Assembly: GCF_011045115.1 (NCBI RefSeq)
Contig: NZ_JAAKZG010000004.1
Span: 1-64,000 of the forward strand
Direction: 5' to 3'
DNA from: Mesorhizobium zhangyense
GTDB taxonomy: Bacteria > Pseudomonadota > Alphaproteobacteria > Rhizobiales > Rhizobiaceae
Length of the DNA stretch: 64,000 nt
Positions 8,317-19,762 of this stretch are shown in pieces. Position 1 is the first letter of the stretch. Each line of letters starts with the position of its first letter. A program made the translations under genes and the position numbers. The notes below the pieces were generated by a model. It was not told the DNA's origin and ran no database searches. It was given only the letters and a program-made list of their open reading frames with translations.

Positions 8317-9153
8317 TCAGGAAAGCAGCATCCTTGCCGCCGTGATCGCCAGGAAGAAGGCGAAGGCAAGCTTCAGGTAGCGCGGGTTTAGCGCATGGGC
8401 GAGGCGCGCGCCCAGCGGAGCAAACAGAAAGCTGACCGGTGCGATGATGGCGACCGCCGGCAGGCTGACATAGCCGAGGCTGAGCGGCGGGCGCCCTGCA
8501 ATCTCGAGACCGGCCCAGATGAAGCCCGCGACACCCGGAAGAGCAATCAGCAATCCAAGCGCCGATGACGTGCCGACGGCGCGGTGGACCGGAAAGGAAA
8601 AGCTGGAGAGTGTCGGCACGGAGAGCGTGCCGCCGCCGATGCCCATCAGCGATGAGATAAACCCGATGACGGTAGCGATCGCCCGGTTGATCCAGCCGCT
8701 CCTGGGAAGATGATCCGAGATCACCAGGGTCTTCGGGATCGCCATGTTGATGGCGACCAATATGCCGACGACGCCGAAGACGAAGCGCAGCCCGGAACCG
8801 GGAATATACTTCGACATGATGCCGCCTATCAGCGCGCCGATGAAGATGGTCGGCCCCCAGAGCTTCAGCAGCGATCTGTCGACATTGCCGCGCTTGTTGT
8901 GCGCCCGCATCGAAGAGATCGAAGTCGGAATGATGACGGCCAACGATGTGCCGACCGCAAGGTGACTGATGACGGCCGGGGAAAACCCGAAAAGCGTCAG
9001 GCCCCAAAACAGCACCGGCACAATCACAATGCCACCACCGACGCCGAGCAGTCCGGCCAATATGCCCGAAATCACGCCGGTTGCGGCAAGGCCGGCAATC
9101 AGCGCAGCAATGGTCTGGCCGTCGAGCAGCGACGGATCGAGTCCTGTTCCCAA
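8317..9153 (-). CDS. TauE/SafE-family anion exporter
   Basis: Integral membrane protein of 278 residues with about eight helices. It carries the duplicated TauE/SafE motif: GILAGLLGVGGGIVIVPVL near residue 30 and IGFISSLMGIGGGTLSVPTL near residue 165. The family exports sulfite, sulfoacetate or other small organic anions, often next to sulfonate catabolism genes, but none are visible here. The start is a TTG at 9153 with AGGGAA a few bases upstream. It is convergent with the RND operon and separated from the upstream B6 operon by a hairpin-containing 195-bp gap, so it probably has its own promoter. The substrate cannot be inferred from context. Confidence 0.85.
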   Translation of the reverse strand: MGTGLDPSLLDGQTIAALIAGLAATGVISGILAGLLGVGGGIVIVPVLFWGLTLFGFSPAVISHLAVGTSLAVIIPTSISSMRAHNKRGNVDRSLLKLWGPTIFIGALIGGIMSKYIPGSGLRFVFGVVGILVAINMAIPKTLVISDHLPRSGWINRAIATVIGFISSLMGIGGGTLSVPTLSSFSFPVHRAVGTSSALGLLIALPGVAGFIWAGLEIAGRPPLSLGYVSLPAVAIIAPVSFLFAPLGARLAHALNPRYLKLAFAFFLAITAARMLLS

Positions 9154-9241
9154 AATGATGTTCCCTAGGCTAGCCGACCGATCTGGACCCTGAAGGCAAT
9201 AAGCAGATGCCGGGAGATTGGCAACTGCAGTGATGGATTAA

Positions 9242-9266
9242 GCAGTTCATGCAGAACATGAACTGC
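9242..9266. terminator. 10-bp stem hairpin between the B6 operon and tauE-like gene
   Basis: GCAGTTCATG (9242-9251) and CATGAACTGC (9257-9266) are perfect inverse copies around a 5-nt loop. It lies 82 bp after the last gene of the pyridoxal operon (stop at 9349, minus strand) and 89 bp before the exporter start. With no T run it could be a weak terminator or an operator of the exporter gene. Confidence 0.45.
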
Positions 9267-9348
9267 GTGGGCGCGTGATCGCAAAAATCGCAATCGACTT
9301 CCCGAAACGATTCAGCGCCGCCAACGTGGGAAGACGCCCAGCCTGACG

Positions 9349-10131
<783 letters not shown>

Positions 10132-11310
10132 TCAGGCATCAGCATCGATCACGGCGAGTGCTGCCTCGACGCCTTTGCCGACCTGAAGCTTCTGGCCGGC
10201 TGCGTTCATGGCACCGCCCAAAGCAGTAAGTGCTGCAATCGCATAGATTGGCTGAGCTGTCGGCCCCATATGGCCGATGCGCGTCAGCTTGCCGAGCGTC
10301 TCGCCCCGGCCCGAAGAAAACACCACGCCGTAGCGTTCGCGCGCGGCTTGCCGCAGCGCCTTTTCATCGACGCCTTCCGGCGTGCGGATGGCGGTCGTGG
10401 TCGGCGAAGCGATCTTTTCATTCGCAGCCCAGATCGACAGGCCCATAGCCTTCGCACCCGCGCGTGTCGCTTTGGCGGTTAAAGCATGACGCGCCCACAC
10501 CGCTTCCGGCCCCTCGTTGAGATAAAGATCGAGCGCGACGTCCAGGCCATTCATCTCGGCAACGGAAGGCGTAAACGGAAACGGCTTTTCCTTCGACCAG
10601 GCATGCTCCCAATCGAGAATGCTCAGAACCGAGGCCCGAGGCGCCGCCCCATTGGCTTTCATCCTTTCCCAGGCCCGGTCGCTCACGCTCATCAGCGTCA
10701 GTCCGGGAGGCGCGCCGAGGCATTTGTTGGGGCCGGTCACATAGATGTCGGCCTTGCAATCCTCAGGATGCGTTTTCATGCCGCCGAAGGACGACACCGC
10801 ATCGACGATCAGATAGCCGCCATGTGCCGCGACGATCGCTCCGATCTCGTCGATCGGGTTGATCGTGCCCGATGGCGTATCGTGATGGCAGACCGAGACG
10901 ATGGTGATCTCGGGATGCGCCTTCAGCATGTCCGCGACCGACTGCGGATCGATCGCCTCATTGTAAGGCACCTCGATCTCCAGCAGGTTCGGCGAATAGC
11001 GCTTGGCCCAATAGCCGAACCCCTTGCCATAGACGCCGGACGCCAGATTGAGCACCACATCGTCCTTGGAGATGAGCGATGCGGCGGCAGCCTCCAGCCC
11101 CATCACCGGCTCGCCATGCAGCACGACCGGCTTGTTCGACAGACGCATGGCCTTCTGCGCCTTGCCTATGACCTTTTCGTAGAAGAGCTGGAACGCCGGA
11201 TCGTAGTCGTAAAGCACCGTGCGCCCGAGCCCCCGCAGCACGTCGGGATAGGCGTTGACGGGACCGGCGGTGAGTGTGATCACCGGTTCTGCGTGGTCGG
11301 GATATCGCAT
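10132..11310 (-). CDS. ppaT: pyridoxamine-pyruvate transaminase
   Basis: PLP-independent aminotransferase of 392 residues that converts pyridoxamine and pyruvate into pyridoxal and L-alanine. It belongs to fold-type I (class V aminotransferases such as serine-glyoxylate transaminase). The start ITLTAGPVNAYPDVLRGLGR, the segment CHHDTPSGTINPID and the active-site Lys in VTGPNKCLGAPPGL (about residue 196) match the M. loti enzyme as I remember it. Length is also equivalent (about 393). ATG 11310 follows GGAGG. It sits between the lactonase (24 bp upstream) and pyridoxal dehydrogenase (39 bp downstream). The operon thus turns pyridoxamine into pyridoxal, then lactone, then 4-pyridoxate. Confidence 0.92.
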   Translation of the reverse strand: MRYPDHAEPVITLTAGPVNAYPDVLRGLGRTVLYDYDPAFQLFYEKVIGKAQKAMRLSNKPVVLHGEPVMGLEAAAASLISKDDVVLNLASGVYGKGFGYWAKRYSPNLLEIEVPYNEAIDPQSVADMLKAHPEITIVSVCHHDTPSGTINPIDEIGAIVAAHGGYLIVDAVSSFGGMKTHPEDCKADIYVTGPNKCLGAPPGLTLMSVSDRAWERMKANGAAPRASVLSILDWEHAWSKEKPFPFTPSVAEMNGLDVALDLYLNEGPEAVWARHALTAKATRAGAKAMGLSIWAANEKIASPTTTAIRTPEGVDEKALRQAARERYGVVFSSGRGETLGKLTRIGHMGPTAQPIYAIAALTALGGAMNAAGQKLQVGKGVEAALAVIDADA

Positions 11311-11334
11311 GATCTGCCTCCGAAATGCCGGCCG

Positions 11335-13132
<1,798 letters not shown>

Positions 13133-13136
13133 GACG

Positions 13137-14231
13137 TCACGCCTTTCGCGACTGGTTGTAGCGGTGGTCGATATATTCGGCGAGCGCCAGCATGATCAGA
13201 ACGATGGAGACAAGCACGAGCGTGAAGTGATGCGGCACGCCGAGCCGCCGCGCGGCACTCTCGCCGCCAATCGACAGAACAGACAGCATGAACACGAAGC
13301 CGATTGCCGCGATGCCGTTCATGCGGGCGAGGAAAACGACCGGAATGACCGCCATCGCATAGGCCGGATTCCAGTCGGCCCTCACATTGCCCTGAACGCC
13401 GATGATATCGACGGCACCGGCCAGACCTGCCAACCCTGCCGAGATCGCGAACACCGCAATTGTGAGCTTCGGCACGCCGAGGCCGGCATGGACGGCGGCG
13501 CGCGGATTGGCACCGACGATCTGCAATTTCAGGCCGAATGCGGTACGCGTCATGACGAAATGCACTATGAGGATGGCGGCCAGACCAAGCAGGAGCCCGC
13601 TGGTAATCGTCGTATCAAACAGGCGCGGCAGGCGATCCTCGACCGGCAAAGTCCGTGTCTGCGGCACAGTGGTTGAAGGGTCGAGGAAAACGAGCTTCAC
13701 CAGGACATTGGCGAGCGACGTGCCGAGAAATGTCATCATCAGCGTGGTGATGATCTCGTTGACGCCCTGATAGGCGCGCAGCAAGGCCGGCACGAGTGAC
13801 CACAGCATGGCAATTGCGGTTGCCAGCAGGAAGGCGCAGAACAGGGCCAGCCATGCCGGCAGCACCTGAACGAGCAGCGGCCCGCTGGCAGCGGCAGTGA
13901 CCGCGCCAAGCAGGAACTGGCCGTCGCCGCCGAGATTCCACATGCCGGCGCGAAACGCGACGATGAGGCCGGCTGCGAGGAAGAGCAGAGGCGCCATGCG
14001 CGTCAGCGTCTGCTGGACGCCGAGCGGCGACAGCAGCCCGCGTTCGAGAACAAAACCATAATAGGTCAATGGGTTGACGCCGACGGCCAGCAGGATGCAA
14101 CCGGCTATTATCAGAGCGGCCAGGATAGGACCGAGCGTCATGATAATGCGGCGCTGGATATCGCGCCGTGCAGGCGTGCCATTCGATGTATCGAGAGCGG
14201 TCGCACTCATGGCCTGTGTCTCCGCGCTCAT
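13137..14231 (-). CDS. BMP-type ABC importer permease 1 (YufP-like)
   Basis: Inner-membrane permease of 364 residues with an early hydrophobic helix (IIMTLGPILAALIIAGCILLAVG) and about nine to ten in all. The coupling segment GLKLQIVGANPRAAVHAGLGVPK is characteristic of branched permeases of this importer class. Its start overlaps the stop of the ATPase gene by 4 bp. It pairs with the next permease to form the heterodimeric channel. Specificity is inferred from the operon as vitamin B6 vitamers. Confidence 0.9.
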   Translation of the reverse strand: MSAETQAMSATALDTSNGTPARRDIQRRIIMTLGPILAALIIAGCILLAVGVNPLTYYGFVLERGLLSPLGVQQTLTRMAPLLFLAAGLIVAFRAGMWNLGGDGQFLLGAVTAAASGPLLVQVLPAWLALFCAFLLATAIAMLWSLVPALLRAYQGVNEIITTLMMTFLGTSLANVLVKLVFLDPSTTVPQTRTLPVEDRLPRLFDTTITSGLLLGLAAILIVHFVMTRTAFGLKLQIVGANPRAAVHAGLGVPKLTIAVFAISAGLAGLAGAVDIIGVQGNVRADWNPAYAMAVIPVVFLARMNGIAAIGFVFMLSVLSIGGESAARRLGVPHHFTLVLVSIVLIMLALAEYIDHRYNQSRKA

Positions 14232-15796
14232 GCCGCCAGCCCGATCATCAGACGGCCAACCCGTGTGCGGGCGTCACCCGTGTTTTCGACCGTACCGACC
14301 AACCGGCCGCTCGAAATCACGGCAATCCGGTCGCACATGCTCAGCAGTTCCTCGAGGTCTGTGGAGATGAGAAGGACAGCCAGACCCCGCGCCGCGATTT
14401 CCCGAATGCGCTGGCGTGTTGCCAAGGTGTTGGCGAGATCGAGCCCATAGGTCGGCTTGTTGAAGATAACGGCCTTGGCGCCTTCGGCCAGTTCGCGCGC
14501 CAGCAGCACCTTCTGGATGTTGCCGCCGGACAGGCGGCCCACCGGTGTCTTCAGGCTCGGCGTGCGCACATCGTATTCGCGAACCAGTTCGCCCGCGCGT
14601 TTGTCGATCTCGGCGCGCTGCTCGATGCCCGAGCGCCAGAAGGGAGCAGCGCCCACCTGTTTCAGGAAGAAATTGATCGACACGGGGAATGACCCCACGG
14701 TGCCCTCGCCCAGCCTGTCGTCGGTCAAATAGCGCAGCCCGCTCTCACGGCGTTCGCCGACGCTCAACCCGTCGAGCCGTTTTCCTTCCAAAGCAATCGT
14801 ACCGCCAGAGGTCGGAAGCTGCCCGGCCAAGGCCTCGGCGAGTTGCTTCTGGCCGTTGCCGTCGATGCCGGCAATGCCGAGCAGTTCGCCCGGGCGAATG
14901 TCGAAGGATATCGCAGAGAGGCCCGGCGTATTTGCAGTTGCGGGCACTTCGATGTCGCGCACCTCCAGCAGAGGTGCCGCGCTTGCAGGCAGCACACGCG
15001 GTGCCTTTTCCTCCGCTTCGGGGTCATCCTTGCGCTTGCCGAACATCAGCTCGACGATTTCCGAGATGATCTCGTCCTCGCCGAGCGCGCGAAAACGTTC
15101 CGGCGGAATCTCGCCGACCTTGCGGCCAAGCTTCAGAACCGAAATGCGGTCGCCAAAGGCCGCCGCCTCCTTGAGCTTGTGAGTGATGAAAACAATAGCC
15201 AGGCCCTGTTCGACAAGACGGCGCATCAGCGCGCCCAGTTCGTCGATGCCTTTCGGCGTCAGCATGGAAGTCGATTCATCGAGGATCAGCAGCCGGCTGT
15301 TGCGCACCAGCGCGCGCAGGATTTCGACCTGCTGCTGCTCGCCCAGCGAAAGCTCGGATATCCTGGCATGGAGATTGATCGTGATGCCCAGCGTGCGGCT
15401 GATCTCGGTAACGCGCGCTTCCAGCTCCTCGGTCTTGGGGCGTTGCCACCACGACCCGCCAAGCAGAAGATTTTCCGCCACCGTCAGCGTCGGCACCAGC
15501 ATCATGTGCTGGAAGACCGTGCCGATGCCGAGCGAAAGCGCATGGCGCGGCGACGTGATCGGCGTTGGGGTGCCATCGACCAGAATACGCCCTTCGTCCG
15601 GCTGCTGAAGGCCTGACAGCATGCCGATCAAGGTTGATTTGCCGGCGCCGTTTTCGCCCAGCAACACGTGAACTTCGCCGGGCCGGATCGCCAGGTCGAC
15701 GCTGTCATTGGCGACGATACCGGGGAACCGCTTTGTTACCCGATCGAGCACGACGATGTCCGGCGTTGCCGCCGGTGATATTGAAACATTGGTCAT
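14228..15796 (-). CDS. BMP-type ABC importer ATPase, double domain (YufO-like)
   Basis: ATP-binding subunit of 522 residues with two ABC domains in one chain, as in sugar/nucleoside importers. Domain 1 has Walker A GENGAGKST, signature LSLGEQQQVEI and Walker B LLILDESTSML. Domain 2 has a degenerate Walker A (GIDGNGQKQL), signature LSGGNIQKVLLA and an altered Walker B (AVIFNKPTYGLD), usual for the non-canonical second site of this class. I chose ATG 15796 (MTNVSISPAATPD); the 16 residues before it are not domain-like. It follows the binding-protein gene after a 77-bp gap that holds a strong hairpin. Confidence 0.9.
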   Translation of the reverse strand: MTNVSISPAATPDIVVLDRVTKRFPGIVANDSVDLAIRPGEVHVLLGENGAGKSTLIGMLSGLQQPDEGRILVDGTPTPITSPRHALSLGIGTVFQHMMLVPTLTVAENLLLGGSWWQRPKTEELEARVTEISRTLGITINLHARISELSLGEQQQVEILRALVRNSRLLILDESTSMLTPKGIDELGALMRRLVEQGLAIVFITHKLKEAAAFGDRISVLKLGRKVGEIPPERFRALGEDEIISEIVELMFGKRKDDPEAEEKAPRVLPASAAPLLEVRDIEVPATANTPGLSAISFDIRPGELLGIAGIDGNGQKQLAEALAGQLPTSGGTIALEGKRLDGLSVGERRESGLRYLTDDRLGEGTVGSFPVSINFFLKQVGAAPFWRSGIEQRAEIDKRAGELVREYDVRTPSLKTPVGRLSGGNIQKVLLARELAEGAKAVIFNKPTYGLDLANTLATRQRIREIAARGLAVLLISTDLEELLSMCDRIAVISSGRLVGTVENTGDARTRVGRLMIGLAA

Positions 15797-15829
15797 GATA
15801 CGCCCAGCGTCAGAGCATGAAATCAAACT

Positions 15830-15855
15830 GGAGGGGCAGCACATTGGGCCCCTCC
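15830..15855 (-). other. intercistronic hairpin after the binding-protein gene
   Basis: GGAGGGGC (15830-15837) and GCCCCTCC (15848-15855) form an 8-bp GC-rich stem with a 10-nt loop, 18 bp after the stop of the binding-protein gene. Such hairpins often protect the upstream message so that the binding protein is made in excess of the membrane subunits. Confidence 0.5.
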
Positions 15856-15873
15856 AGCCTATGGCGCTCGTGG

Positions 15874-16902
15874 CTATTCGCTCACATTCGTCATCAGGGC
15901 ACGCACGGCCGTCGCTTCGAACACCGGCTCGACCTTGATCTTGCCGGAGATGACATCCTCGCGCAGCGCCTGGACTTCGGTCCAGACATTGTCCGGGATC
16001 GCCGCCGTCTTGAGCAGCTTGACGGAATCATCCTTCAGGCCGATCGAGTAGCTCTTGGTGCCGAAGGTATCGGCCTTCAGGTCGTTGATCATCGCCGTGT
16101 AGACGGGCGTGATGTTCCAGACCACCGAAGAGAGCAGGAAGCCCTTGTCGATGGGCGTCTTATCGCCGATCACATCGATGAAATAGACCTTGCCGCCATC
16201 GGCAGCCTTGGTCGTTTCGACCGCCTGCAGCATGCCGAAGCTGGAGCCGTTGCCCTGACCGAAGATGATGTCGGCACCAGACGCGATCACGCTTTCGGTG
16301 ACGCGCTTGCCGCCGGCAGCGTCGCTATAGGCGGCGGGTCCGATAACGGCATAGGTGACCTTCACATCCGGGTTCTCGGCCTTGACGCCCTGAGCGAACC
16401 CTGCCGACTGCGAGTTCCATGACGGCGGCTCGCCGGAAACGACGATGCCGACGGCCTTGGAGCGCGTCATCTTGGCGGCAAGACGGCCGGCAAGATAGGC
16501 GCCTTCATGGCCGCTCAGCGTGTAGTCCGCGACGAGGCCCTTCTTGAGCGCCGACGGCGTGTCGACGATCGCCACCGGAACCTTGAGCTCGTTGGCGATT
16601 TCAGGCGCCGACGTGTTGTAGCCGCTGGCATGGGCGATCAGCAGGCTTGCGCCCTCTTCCGCCAGTTCGCGAAGCGTCGGGCGAACGTCGCCATAGCCGA
16701 GACCCTGGGCGACCACGACCTCGACACCAGTCGCGGCAGCCGCTGCCTTGGCGGCATCGACGCCCTGCTGGTTCCAGCCGTAGTCGGTGCCTTCTTCAGG
16801 CGTCAGGATGGCAATTGATTTCACATCTGCGGCAATAGCTCCGCTCAACATGAAACCAGTCAATAGAATTACACTTACACTGCTCTTCAGTACGCGTAAC
16901 AT
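15874..16902 (-). CDS. BMP-family substrate-binding lipoprotein/periplasmic protein
   Basis: Solute-binding protein of 342 residues in the BMP (basic membrane protein/PnrA) family, which binds nucleosides or similar heterocyclic compounds. A signal peptide (VILLTGFMLSGAIAAD) is followed by the family start SIAILTPEEGTDYGWNQQGVDAAKAAA. Further segments include AHASGYNTSAPEIA, LSGHEGAYLAGRLAAKM and IIFGQGNGSSFGMLQAVE. ATG 16902 follows GGAGGG with good spacing; the 110 upstream codons open in this frame are not protein-like. It leads the B6 catabolic operon. No lipobox cysteine is evident, so it is probably soluble in the periplasm. Pyridoxamine, pyridoxal or pyridoxine is the inferred ligand. 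Confidence 0.88.
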   Translation of the reverse strand: MLRVLKSSVSVILLTGFMLSGAIAADVKSIAILTPEEGTDYGWNQQGVDAAKAAAAATGVEVVVAQGLGYGDVRPTLRELAEEGASLLIAHASGYNTSAPEIANELKVPVAIVDTPSALKKGLVADYTLSGHEGAYLAGRLAAKMTRSKAVGIVVSGEPPSWNSQSAGFAQGVKAENPDVKVTYAVIGPAAYSDAAGGKRVTESVIASGADIIFGQGNGSSFGMLQAVETTKAADGGKVYFIDVIGDKTPIDKGFLLSSVVWNITPVYTAMINDLKADTFGTKSYSIGLKDDSVKLLKTAAIPDNVWTEVQALREDVISGKIKVEPVFEATAVRALMTNVSE

Positions 16903-17016
16903 TTTACCCTCCGTTGGTTTATACTTTCCAATCACATCAACAATTATTCTTATTATTGTTGCGCATAAGCGATATATACTTATAACTCTCCTTGTTGATG
17001 GAGAGAGACAAGATTC
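16903..17016. promoter_or_regulatory. divergent AT-rich promoter region with two inverted repeats
   Basis: This 114-bp region between the B6 operon and a small secreted protein is much richer in A and T than its surroundings. It contains CAACAAT-N10-ATTGTTG (16938-16961) and ATAAG-N9-CTTAT (16965-16983). Both are twofold symmetric and about 27 bp apart centre to centre, fitting binding of a dimeric repressor or activator at the operon promoter. No regulator gene sits next to it. The nearest candidate is the GntR protein at 26836, whose presumed boxes look different. Confidence 0.5.
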
Positions 17017-17436
17017 ATGTTGAAAGTTTTTCTGCCCCTGATGCTGACGCTGGCCACTTCGGCCCAGGCGACCGAGTTGCGGCACATCACCGTCAGAACA
17101 GGCACGGACGGGCTCTCGCCAGTTTCCTTGACTGTCGCCAATGCTGGCAAGGAACCCCTCGCCTGCAACGCCGACATCGCCCATTGGTATTCTGTCGAAC
17201 TCACAGCCGTCGCACCCGGCAAAGCCGCCCAAATCGAACTCTGGTTCGACCCCAAGAGCGGGACATATGCGGCGCTCAACGACAAGCGCGAGAACCTGCC
17301 GGTCGAGCGCCTGTGGTGCGGGATCGAAGGCCGTGCATATGCGACACGCTCACAGATCGCGCTCGACCATGGCGCGGCACCCGCTGCCCTGCAGCTGACC
17401 TGCTCGGACAAAACCGGACGCCTGGTCTGCGAGTGA
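17017..17436 (+). CDS. small secreted protein of unknown function
   Basis: Protein of 139 residues with a signal peptide (LKVFLPLMLTLATSAQATE) and a short mature domain predicted to be beta-rich. It has three cysteines near LACNAD, RLWCGIEG and LTCSD and a fourth at the C-terminal CE, so disulfides are plausible. ATG 17017 follows GGAGAGAGAC. It is divergent from the B6 transporter operon and convergent (13-bp gap) with the TRAP binding-protein gene. I do not recognise the family; location alone does not show a link to either transporter. Confidence 0.7.
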   Translation: MLKVFLPLMLTLATSAQATELRHITVRTGTDGLSPVSLTVANAGKEPLACNADIAHWYSVELTAVAPGKAAQIELWFDPKSGTYAALNDKRENLPVERLWCGIEGRAYATRSQIALDHGAAPAALQLTCSDKTGRLVCE

Positions 17437-17449
17437 GCGGTGGCGCGTT

Positions 17450-18469
17450 TCATTTCGCCACCTTCGCATCCACCAGCGTCTTGAGGCGCTGATACTCTTC
17501 CTTCACGGCCGGATTGGCATCGACAAGCGTTCCGGCGAGCGTATGGAATTCGCCTTCCATCTTCGCCTGGTCTTCGTCGGACAGCTTGTTGATCACGCCG
17601 CCATTGTCGGCCCAGACCTGATAGGTCTTCTGGACATTGTCGACACCCCATTGAAACACCGAAGTCTCGGCGGCGCGGCCCGCATCGACGATAGCCTTCT
17701 TGACCTCGTCGGTCTGCGACTGGAACCAGTCCTCGTTGACGACGGTGACGGAGACGATCTCGGCAAAGCGCAGATCGGTGATGTTCTTGCCGACATCGTA
17801 ATATTTGAACGCCGTCAGGATCGGCATGCCGACCAGCATGCCGTCGAGGCCGCCAGCTTCGAGCTGCGGGATGACTTCGGTCAATGCCAGCGGCAGCGGC
17901 GTGGCGCCGACCAGTTCCATCGGCTTGATCTGCATTGGCGACGCAAACGTCCGGATCTTCAGGCCCTTCAGCCCATCGAGAGTAGTAACCGGCTTCATCG
18001 TGAAAACGACGGTGGGGCTGTTGTAGATCGCGCCGATGACCCGAAGACCCTTGTCGAGGAACATTTCTTCGAGACGCGCGCGGTACTCGGGGTCATGAAT
18101 TGCGTTGTCGACATCCTGCGGCGTCTTGAACAGGCCCGGAACATCGAAAGCCTGGAAGCGCGGATCGACATTGGTCATGAAGGAGGTCGGTGTGGTGAAT
18201 GCTTCGATGGTGCCGAGCAGCACACCCTCCGCCATGCGCGGGATCGCGCCGAGCTGGCTTGCCGGATAGATTTCGGTCTTCACCGCATCGCCGACGCGGG
18301 TTTTCAGTTCCTCAGCGAAAACCTTTTGCCATTCATGCTGGACGTCGTTGATGGTCGCCGACGCCAGTTTCATCGTGCTTTGCGCGGCAGCCGGGTGAAT
18401 TGCCGTTGCCAGCGGCAGCAGCACCAAAGCCGTGGAAAAAGCAGCGGCCTTGAGAAATTTCGAAAGCAT
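17450..18469 (-). CDS. TRAP transporter solute-binding protein (DctP family)
   Basis: Periplasmic binding protein of 339 residues for a tripartite ATP-independent transporter. A signal peptide (LKAAAFSTALVLLPLATAIHPAAAQ) precedes a DctP fold with the hallmark regions HEWQKVFAEELKTR, GLKGLKIRTFASPMQ and PLALTEVIPQLEAGGLDGMLVGM. The Arg in KIRTF normally salt-bridges a substrate carboxylate, so an organic acid is expected. I chose ATG 18469, which has GGGGA five bases upstream; an ATG four codons earlier (18481) has no such site. It is the last gene of a nine-gene catabolic operon, so the TRAP order is Q-M-P. 4-Pyridoxate is a candidate ligand by context. Confidence 0.88.
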   Translation of the reverse strand: MLSKFLKAAAFSTALVLLPLATAIHPAAAQSTMKLASATINDVQHEWQKVFAEELKTRVGDAVKTEIYPASQLGAIPRMAEGVLLGTIEAFTTPTSFMTNVDPRFQAFDVPGLFKTPQDVDNAIHDPEYRARLEEMFLDKGLRVIGAIYNSPTVVFTMKPVTTLDGLKGLKIRTFASPMQIKPMELVGATPLPLALTEVIPQLEAGGLDGMLVGMPILTAFKYYDVGKNITDLRFAEIVSVTVVNEDWFQSQTDEVKKAIVDAGRAAETSVFQWGVDNVQKTYQVWADNGGVINKLSDEDQAKMEGEFHTLAGTLVDANPAVKEEYQRLKTLVDAKVAK

Positions 18470-18490
18470 CACGTTCCCCATTTTTCTTTT

Positions 18491-19762
18491 TTAAAGTGAC
18501 TGGCCGAGCATCAAGGAAAGCGCCGGCACATAGGTGATGATCAGAAGTGCAGTGACCTGCACAGCAACGAAGGGCAGAACTCCTTTGTAGAGCGAATGAG
18601 CAGGCAACCCGGTGACGGACTGGGCGACGAAGATGTTCAGACCGAAGGGCGGCGTGAACATGCCTATCGCCAGATTGACGGTCATGATGATGCCGAAATG
18701 GATCGGGTCGATGCCCAGCGAAATCGCAATCGGTACCAGCAGCGGCGCGAACACCAGGATGGCGGAAGTCGGGTCGAGGAAGCAGCCGATGATCAGCAGC
18801 ACGACATTGACCGCCAGCAAGAAAGTCATCGCGTTCATGTCGAGCGCCTGAATCCAGGCGACGATCGCCTGCGGCACACCCTGTGTCGTCAGCACCCACG
18901 TCACGACACCGGCGGTGGCAACGATGATGAGAATCTGCGCCGACAGCATCGCCGAGTTTCCGGCCGCGCGGATGATATCGGCCCAGTTCATGGTGCGATA
19001 GACGAAGCGTGCGACGACGATGGCATAGAGACAGGCAAAGCCACCGGCTTCAGTCGGCGAAAACCAGCCATTGTAGATACCGCCGAGGACGAAGACGGGC
19101 ATCAGAAGCGCTGCAATCGCGTTCTTCGTCGCGAGCCAGGCTTCCCTGGGATCGAATCGCCCGACTACGGGGATTCTCAGAACGATGGCGACGACTATGA
19201 CGAATATGCACATCATCAGCGCCATCAGCAGCCCGGGGATAACACCCGCCATGAACAGCCGCGGTATCGATTGCTCGGCGGCAAGGCCGTAGAGGATCAT
19301 GGCGATGCTGGGTGGTATGACGATGTCGATCGCGCCACTGGATGCGAGCAGTCCGGCAGAGCGTTCCTTGCCGTAACCCGAGCTTACCAGCTTGGGATAA
19401 AGCGTCTTGCTGAGGGCTGCGACCGCCGCGACACTGGAACCGGAAATGGCGCCAATGACGGTCGAGGCGCCGACCGTCGAAACCGCAAGGCTGCCGGGCA
19501 AGCGTCCGACCAGTGCCAGTACCCAGGTGATCAGCCGCGAGGCGATGCCGCTCGTTCCCATCAATTCGCCGGCAAAGACGAAGAACGGTATCGCAAGCAG
19601 CGCGTAGTTGTCGAACCCACCGAACAGAACCTGATGCAGGGCGACCGGCGGTGTCGGCAGGATAAAGAAGAAGGTGACGGCGACGGCAGCCAGGAAGACC
19701 AGGAATACCGGTGTGCCGAGCGCCAGGAGAAGGACCGGAAGGATCGCCAGGGAAGCGGTCAT
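18491..19762 (-). CDS. TRAP transporter large permease (DctM family)
   Basis: Membrane subunit of 423 residues with about twelve helices, driving sodium-coupled uptake. It shows the family segments FAGELMGTSGIASRLI, GAISGSSVAAVAALSKTLYPKLV, LLASSGAIDIVIPPSIAMILYG and LDPTSAILVFAPLLVPIA. It overlaps the small-subunit gene by 4 bp and is followed after 21 bp by the binding-protein gene, completing a three-component transporter. Confidence 0.93.
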   Translation of the reverse strand: MTASLAILPVLLLALGTPVFLVFLAAVAVTFFFILPTPPVALHQVLFGGFDNYALLAIPFFVFAGELMGTSGIASRLITWVLALVGRLPGSLAVSTVGASTVIGAISGSSVAAVAALSKTLYPKLVSSGYGKERSAGLLASSGAIDIVIPPSIAMILYGLAAEQSIPRLFMAGVIPGLLMALMMCIFVIVVAIVLRIPVVGRFDPREAWLATKNAIAALLMPVFVLGGIYNGWFSPTEAGGFACLYAIVVARFVYRTMNWADIIRAAGNSAMLSAQILIIVATAGVVTWVLTTQGVPQAIVAWIQALDMNAMTFLLAVNVVLLIIGCFLDPTSAILVFAPLLVPIAISLGIDPIHFGIIMTVNLAIGMFTPPFGLNIFVAQSVTGLPAHSLYKGVLPFVAVQVTALLIITYVPALSLMLGQSL

